Source: Allolobophora icterica
Lineage: Eukaryota; Annelida; Clitellata; Crassiclitellata; Lumbricidae
Direction: 5' to 3'
Assembly: GCA_963556255.1 (NCBI GenBank)
Contig: OY744605.1
Location: forward strand, 6,505,122 to 6,569,121
DNA length: 64,000 nt
The position numbers and the translations under genes were made by a program. Within the stretch, counting starts at the first letter, position 1, and each line of letters begins with the position of its first letter. Positions 58,601 through 64,000 of the stretch are shown piece by piece. The notes under the pieces are model-generated. The model saw nothing but the letters and a program-made list of their open reading frames with translations. It was not told the DNA's origin and did no database searches.

Positions 58601-61600
58601 CGTCTCTTGCACCGTCCGCTTCCACACCGTCTGCGAGACCTGCCCCGATTGTTGCTCTGGTGGCTCAGTCTGGGTGCAAGGATGGTGAGACATCGGGGAA
58701 AATGGCATTGGACACGGCTGCACCGTCAGCGGATGTCAAGATGTCGGAGTTGAGTACTGAGTCAGAAGAGAACAGAATTGTAGAGTAAGTTTGAATAATT
58801 TATTTGTAGAAATTTTTGTGCTTTTTTGTACTAGGCTCCCGATGAAACTAGAAAGGGAAAGTGTACACAGCAATTAATAATAATAATAATAAGATGATTT
58901 ATATTGCACCGTAGCATAGCCGAGACCAAAGAATGGGGTTCAAAATATCAAAGAATGGGGTTCAAAATATCAGTGAAAGTCATATTACGAGAGTTTAAAA
59001 AGATAGGTCTTGAGCTGTGATTTGTATGTCTCCATGGATGACGCATTCTTCGCTTGGGCAGGAAGACTCGTACACGCAGTGGGTCCATTGACACACAAGG
59101 AACCGTTGCCAAACCTTGTAGAAGAACGCGGGACTTGTAGTTGATTTTTTTTATGAGGACAATTGCCGACATCTGTTACGGTTGTCTGTTACTCGATTGC
59201 TCTTGTACTTGTTAGCTTCTCAAGTAAATAAAATTCTTTACCATGTTGTTATTGTCATTACATGCTCGGCAAAATATTCCTGCTGGCTTGTAAACACCTT
59301 AGCAGGTGGAGTAAGAAAGAAGCCAAATTATACAGGATGAGTTTGAAACATTTTCAGCTATATTTTATTTTCTGCTGTGTTTTTTGTTGTTTTATTAAAA
59401 CCCATAATGTTTAACTTTTGCTATTTGCTTGATTAATCGAATGTTAGGGAAACATTTAGTAAGTTGGAGAGTTTTGCTGAGGGGTTTCATTTGGCTGTTC
59501 TCTACGTGTGTGCAAGGGCCACCGGTGGAAATGGTTTCAAGTTATCCGAGCATTATTATACACAATTTAATATTTTATTCGAGTACAATTAACATTGTGA
59601 TTCCTGTATCATTCCATGGCCCAGTAACCAATCACTCGCAGACTGGTATCAGGCCATGGACCACAGTTTGAATTGCACTGGCTTAGGCAATGATTTGACG
59701 AGATAGTGTCAAGTTGCTACATAGAGTGTCTGAATACTCATGCATATCTTAGCCTGGCACCTATCTTGTCCTATGAATGGCATTGAGTGTTTAACTTCTG
59801 TACAGTGCCCTTTTCTCGAGCCTCGGCTATGCTACGGCGCTATATAAATTGTAGTATTATTATATATTTAAATATAGTGAAGCATTACAGAGAATTTTTA
59901 TAGTTATTGTGGTAAACAGATTAATGCAGGATGCATTTATACTTTGTGGTTTCATTAAATTGCAAAGAAGTTTTCATGGTTGCTTGTTTAGAAAACACGT
60001 TGAAGCAGACATGTTGGATCGGAGAGAAGCAAGTGCCACAGAAGAGGCTCAGAGCAACATCACTGAAGTCGTGGCACTAGGGAACGCTGAACCAGAGGTG
60101 GGACCCATTCAACCGGCTGAAGTGAGTGCATCAGAAGATGTTAGTTCGACTGAGATACATGCACAGTTACACATGTTTACATAATGCAGACACGCACGCA
60201 TGCCCAATAGGGTGGTGCGAAAAAACTAAAGTGCGAATTTACAAACGTAATAGTGTTTAAAAGTTGCATTTGGTAAAAGTAAATGACTGTGCAAAATTTG
60301 GTTGAATTATTTTGAAGTTCTGAGGTGCCCCAGCGGCGTCGTCGAAGTTCGATACTATACCCCTGTTGCTAGTGCATTAGAGCCAATTCATATTAAGGCG
60401 AACCTTCATTCTTCAATGTCCTTCATCCCTTCAATCCTCCATAATAAGCGAACCGGTAGTGGGCTTACCACCATAGGCGTAATTTTTGAGGGTGGGGGTA
60501 CGATGGGTACCGTACCCCCAGTTTTTGGACTGGGGAACCGCATCCCCACTTTTAAAACAATGTCAATCAATATTTTATTATTGAGCCATCCCAGAAATCA
60601 TAGTCTTCGCCTTGCTTCGTGTATGGAAGAAATTGGTATCCCCCAATTTTAGACCAAAGTTATGCCCCTGCCTACCAGGTCAAATGTCATATTTCAGGGC
60701 ACGATGTTAATTGTATAATATATTATCAATGTCATGTATTAAAGTTTGTAGAAATTCGGTTTATCGGAAATTTTTGTAAAAAGAAGTCTTTTCGATCAGT
60801 TATCCAAAATCAAAACAAGAACCGCTGAAAAATGTAGGCCTACTGATTTTGGATATTCGTGCGAGTTACCGAAAAATGTCTTGCCAACTTATGAAGACGT
60901 TATGAGGCACTACAATTATATTAAACATAACATCAACAGAGTCAACACGGAAGGAACCAAAGAATTCTACCGTCACTCAAACAGCAGAAATCGTAGCAAG
61001 ACATATCGTAGCTATATGGAGAAAAGCTTCCATCGTGGCAGTTTCACATACAAGAATTCTGAAGGTGATAAGAGCATTCCACAATGAATTTCGATTGCCG
61101 ACCTATTAGGTCGAAAAAGTAGTCGTATATATCGTAAAAATGGCAAAACTCTTAACGTAGATGTAGTGACAAAGTTTTTACATCGAAGCTTGCAAATATA
61201 CCGTTGACAATTGTAAGTGTCCCAATGCCAGAAAGGTGCCAAACGATGAACATGAGTTCCTACATGATCAGCGGACGATTAGAGTTATGATTATTGGCGG
61301 TCAAGATAAGATTGCATCAACGAAACTAAGGAAGCGGCATGAGTGAAAGCTGACCGAGCACCCAAGATGTCGCAAACATTGGATTTCAGCAATGAACAAA
61401 CATTAGCAGCCAGTAATCATCAAAATTCCTCAGCGGAAAGAGAAATAGATCCAGTTAGAGCTGTACCGATAAGGCTTTTTGCCGATTATTCCGATACCGC
61501 GTACAGCCGATTATTGTAATAGCTGATACCGCGTATGAAGCCGATTATTTTAGTTTCACTCAATCAAATCAATCAATCAAATCAATCAATCAAATAGCTT

Positions 61601-63110
61601 TATTAGAATAACACATTCACATTCAGTAATATTCAGTAATAACAGAACAATCAGGTTATGCTGTTAATTAAGCTAAAGCATAAGTTAAAGTTTTTGTCGC
61701 CCAAAAACTACGCATACGACGTTGTATAAGGGCTATCAAGGAGTTTCCAGTCCTGTGTATAATAGGTCCTTGGTTTCTACAGTGTCTGCTAAGTAGTGCA
61801 ATGCTAAATATAAATAAATAATAAGAAACAAGACATAGAAACTTGCGCTCAGTTTTCTATTTGTAACGAAAATTGTGCAAAAAATGTCAACTGTCAAATA
61901 ATTTGCATCGGCGCCGATACTCTTTCTCCGATACCGATTATGCCGATTCCTCTAATAATCGGCCCGATTACGAATGCTCCCGATGCATCGGTTCAGTTCT
62001 AGATCCAGTACAGAGTCAAAGCTTAGCAGACGAAGAAGACATGGATGCATCAGAAAACCAAGTAGGCCCTACCTTCATAGAAGTAAATAAACCTAAGCAA
62101 ACGAGAAAAAACTTAACCAAACTGTCCATAACAATGATCTTCAACTTCTTAAAATTTGTGTTTAGAAATGTTCAATAACCAAACGTATAATTTAGTGAAG
62201 GGTTGTTTAGTTATTTGTGACAAATATATTGGTAATCACTTGCGCAATGTGTATTAATCGTTATGGTAAGTAATCGCGTATTAGTATTTTGCATGCAACA
62301 GTTACTGCTAAATTTCAAAGTCGTTGGGGCAGTTCAAGAAATAGCACTAGCAACTGACAAATTTAGCCACAAGTTCACCTCTTATAGACACAACTTTTTC
62401 ACACTATTACAATTAATAATTCATAAAAAAAATTTTTTACCATTACGTTCGCACCACCCTAATGCCCAATGGATGTCAATTCAAGGATAATAATTGATGA
62501 TCATGCATGCATCTGTTTGTGTGGTTGCAATGTTTCCATTGTCTGTGGTCAAGGTCAAGGACGGCATTTTCAACGGTTTCACAATTCCTCGGGTTTTGTT
62601 AACTTTACACATGCAGTGTTATTTTAATATTCTCAATAACAAAGCACAATTAACACTTTGTATGTCCTTACATTGTACAGATCATTTCGTAAGTGCAACA
62701 TGACAACATATAATATTTTTGTGTGTTTCAGGTGATTTGTTCCTTACCTGCAGCGCATGACATTGTCCTGCCATGTCATGAAACAGTATCGGAGAGGCAT
62801 CGTGCCGACACTACGGATGCCACTTCTTCGCAAGAGCCTTGGTCCTTCTCTCCCCAGTCGACCGCTGCACCCATCGAGACCTGCATTGCCACTCCCAAAC
62901 CGAGCACCATAGATTCGGAAACGGACGATTCCAGCACACCGCTTCCTTTTAACGTGAGCCTACTCCGTCGGCCAAGAAATGCAAGAGAGACACCGTCTGC
63001 CAGACAGGTCAAGCAAGCAGTCAGATATTCTCCTAGTTTCTCAGAATCAGTTAAAACTATCCTGTCCCGTGCAGAGAATCTATGCGCCAGTCGGGCAGAG
63101 AGCGTCCCTT
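55689..63110 (+). CDS. ANLN: Anillin-like cytokinesis scaffold, 5' part of gene, six coding exons
   Basis: Coding exons are 55689-55800, 56297-56419, 57263-57774, 58477-58784, 59992-60121 and 62732 to about 63110. Every junction is GT-AG and the phases agree (1, 1, 0, 2, 0), giving some 520 residues with no stop. The ATG at 55689 lies 17 bases after an acceptor (cattgtttcag), so the first coding exon has an upstream leader exon or more coding sequence before it. The protein is hydrophilic and Ser/Thr/Pro-rich, with IPSVKSRLVVLDRQLSA, PVSERMASWQKKVDA and TVRSRLSMWEQKVSEEQERA; these resemble the SVK(T/S)R-type segments of the N-terminal, actin- and myosin-binding half of anillin. The diagnostic C-terminal anillin-homology and PH domains would lie beyond the window, so the name is likely but not certain. 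The last donor is uncertain (63110 fits). Confidence 0.6.
56030..56248 (+). mobile_element. SINE family B copy 3 in anillin-like intron 1
   Basis: A-box-like tgtttagagcgctcggcc, B-box gggttcaagcctcc, shared body, and a ttgtattgtattgta tail. Confidence 0.85.
56470..56690 (+). repeat. 19-bp minisatellite in anillin-like intron 2
   Basis: About eleven units of tctgaaacattggactagt with a G/T variant. Confidence 0.95.
56978..57090 (+). repeat. Short tandem repeat 'agaacttaacatttcatttgt'
   Basis: Five imperfect units of 20-28 bases in anillin-like intron 2. Confidence 0.85.
57905..58140 (+). mobile_element. SINE family C, 5'-truncated, in anillin-like intron 3
   Basis: Matches from the gcaga-ttggttcgagatttctgctcc segment to the gactgctcttcatcttct end. 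Confidence 0.85.
58141..58225 (+). mobile_element. Dispersed repeat D, fragment
   Basis: Shares ccagtaccaaattctgctgttt, ggtgacaggcatgtttgca and cctgcccagggctgtta with 21970-22320. Confidence 0.5.
58885..59235 (-). mobile_element. LINE-type 3' remnant in anillin-like intron 4
   Basis: A (TAA)n run, tgatttatattgcaccgtag, and a short tandem phrase (aaagaatggggttcaaaatatc twice) are followed by diverged sequence resembling the 3' halves of the CR1-like copies. No intact frame. Confidence 0.4.
59765..59870 (+). mobile_element. LINE/SINE 3'-end fragment
   Basis: Carries ctcggctatgctacggcgctatataaattgtagtattatta, a typical retroposon end. Confidence 0.45.
60472..60670 (-). mobile_element. hAT-type MITE, family 'GGTACC' copy 4, nested
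   Basis: Reverse copy: starts CATAGGCGTAAT and ends GTTATGCCCCTG, with the ggtaccgtaccccc and ccaattttagaccaaagtta phrases. The flanks CTTACCAC and CCTACCAG agree at six of eight bases. It sits inside the 60208-62461 element. Confidence 0.75.
61456..62001. mobile_element. hAT-type element with TAGAGCTGTACCGAT ends, nested
   Basis: It starts TAGAGCTGTACCGAT and ends ATCGGTTCAGTTCTA, with a perfect 8-bp duplication GATCCAGT (61448-61455 and 62002-62009). It is rich in ccgat(a/t) words near both ends. It interrupts the coding frame of the host element between Asp-Pro-Val codons, which are duplicated on both sides. Its centre (61560-61860) carries a minus-strand retroposon tail with (AATC)n. Confidence 0.9.
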
Positions 63111-63400
63111 GTGAGGAGGGTCAACTATTGATCCCCATCAGCTGCCATGGACAATCAATCAATCTTTTATTGATTCATGTAACATATCAAATTTTGCATA
63201 CATGTAGGTTCTTTATATACGAATTTTATAGGTTTTGTACAACTAACTGGGATTAAAGAGACAGACCCAGAAAGGACCAGCGTCCGGCTTAAATAGGGTC
63301 GCCATGTACGCATGCGTCAAAAACTGTCCTGATCTTGAGAACTTCGTACCCCAGCTCACCTTTTTTTAAACAACCTATCGTAGCGTTGTAAGTAAGTAAG
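63111..63400. other. Intron start of the anillin-like gene with retroposon tail
   Basis: After the probable donor, an (AATC)n-type tail (63152-63185) resembles that at 61560-61600. No further exon was recognised. Confidence 0.4.
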
Positions 63401-63404
63401 GATG

Positions 63405-63500
63405 TTCTTAATGAACCGCCTGCAAACGCACTGCGATTAACAGACATGTTATGCACAAAAGAGGCGCATCAAACAGGAAATACAATACAAAGAAAAATGT
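63405..63500 (+). mobile_element. LINE 3'-end fragment
   Basis: Repeats the gcctgcaaacgcactgcg and gttatgc phrases of 16700-16770, then an aatacaatacaaag tail. Confidence 0.5.
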
Positions 63501-63529
63501 TAATAAAAAGAAATATGTATTAATCACTC

Positions 63530-63790
63530 TGATGGGATGTGCGATAGTGTAGTGGTTAGAGTGCTGGATTGTCAATCGAGAGGTGGAGTGTTCAAAATCC
63601 CTGGCAGCGTAGAAACTTGTGTCAAGATTTCTGCTCAATCTGTGCCCCAGCCAAGGTGGGAAGATGAGACGGCTTGGGAGAGGACTGGCCACCCACCCCT
63701 CGTATGCCGAGGCTTAGAAAATGAAGTCGCTGGGACTTCCTACCCATGGCTGCCTCTCGTCCTAGCTTAAGGGACTGCTGTTCTATTCGC
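63530..63790 (+). mobile_element. SINE family C copy
   Basis: A-box-like tagtgtagtggttagagtgc, decayed B box (gtgttcaaaatccc), then the complete body to gactgctgttctattcg. Confidence 0.85.
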
Positions 63791-64000
63791 CCTGAGGGTG
63801 CCTGCCCATTAACCTTTACACGCTTGCACTTGGACCATGGAAGCATGAGTATGAGGCGAGTATCGGATCTGATCTGGATTTGATTACATGGCTAAATGGA
63901 TTTACGTTATAGGCACCAAGACCTTTCAGCTATGAGGCGTTGGAGAACAGGGAGGAAGAGGAGAGTTCGTTGTACAACAAACGTGCGACGTACGCTGCAG
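63791..64000. other. Right end of window, no feature seen
   Basis: Presumably intron of the anillin-like gene. I see no exon or repeat. Confidence 0.4.

Larger units (their letters stand above)
60208..62461 (+). mobile_element. DNA transposon with TAGGGTGGTGCG ends in anillin-like intron 5
   Basis: The 2254-bp element starts TAGGGTGGTGCGAA and ends TTCGCACCACCCTA, with a perfect 8-bp target duplication ATGCCCAA (60200-60207 and 62462-62469). It carries a decayed protein: LPTYEDVMRHYNYIKHNIN (60880), then after shifts SIPVVSHTRILKVIRAFHNE and CPNARKVPNDEHEFLHDQRT. It resumes after a nested insertion as QSQSLADEEDMDASENQVG. From memory, proteins with this LPTYE(D/E)V and DQRT layout are multicopy transposon proteins in several invertebrates. 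The 8-bp duplication suggests a hAT-like class. Two younger transposons are nested inside. Confidence 0.8.

Overview
The window is eukaryotic nuclear DNA from an animal. The genes have introns with GT-AG boundaries, tRNA-derived SINEs, CR1-like and other non-LTR LINEs, many short hAT-type DNA transposons and very long microsatellites. The protein matches (CRIPT, coactosin, anillin-like) are animal genes. Scattered short palindromic 'taggcctac'-like words and very high simple-repeat content fit a marine invertebrate (an echinoderm, hemichordate or mollusc would all fit), but I cannot name the species. There is no operon, CRISPR array or rRNA. A 200-base run of N at 45446-45645 is an assembly gap.

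Almost all long open frames here are translated microsatellites or transposon debris. The real genes are built of small exons. (1) Three paralogous two-exon genes at 4234-5911 (minus), 9262-14629 (minus) and 27943-32193 (plus) encode predicted proteins of 58, 58 and 56 residues. Each starts MGCC(L/M)S, a myristoylation/palmitoylation-type N-terminus, is interrupted by a phase-2 intron after 23 coding bases, and ends in a second exon with an invariant DCAGPE core and a C-terminus DF(V/E)IR. I do not recognise the family; it is the main find. (2) A complete five-exon CRIPT gene lies on the minus strand at 20650-24658. (3) The last two coding exons of a coactosin-like gene lie at 47229-47953. (4) The first six recognisable coding exons of an anillin-like gene run from 55689 off the right end.

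Layout. 1-1.35 kb: an uninterrupted reverse-transcriptase frame running off the left edge, joined to a SINE. 4.2-14.9 kb: microprotein genes A and B with hAT MITEs and microsatellites. 16-20.4 kb: SINEs and degenerate tandem repeats. 20.6-24.7 kb: CRIPT, with SINEs and an inverted-repeat element in its introns. 27.7-32.2 kb: microprotein gene C. 32.6-38.8 kb: microsatellites, SINE, CR1 and hAT relics. 39.8-43.0 kb: a 3.2-kb foldback transposon with arms of about 0.84 kb carrying a decayed protein gene, inserted in a small satellite array. 44.4-55.5 kb: hAT MITE, gap, coactosin, simple repeats, SINEs and a 33-bp minisatellite. 55.7-64 kb: the anillin-like gene, whose fifth intron holds a 2.25-kb DNA transposon with two further transposons nested in it.

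Coactosin and anillin are both actin regulators, but nothing here shows joint regulation. The three microprotein genes share their upstream region as well as their exons, so they look like segmental duplicates, the third one inverted.
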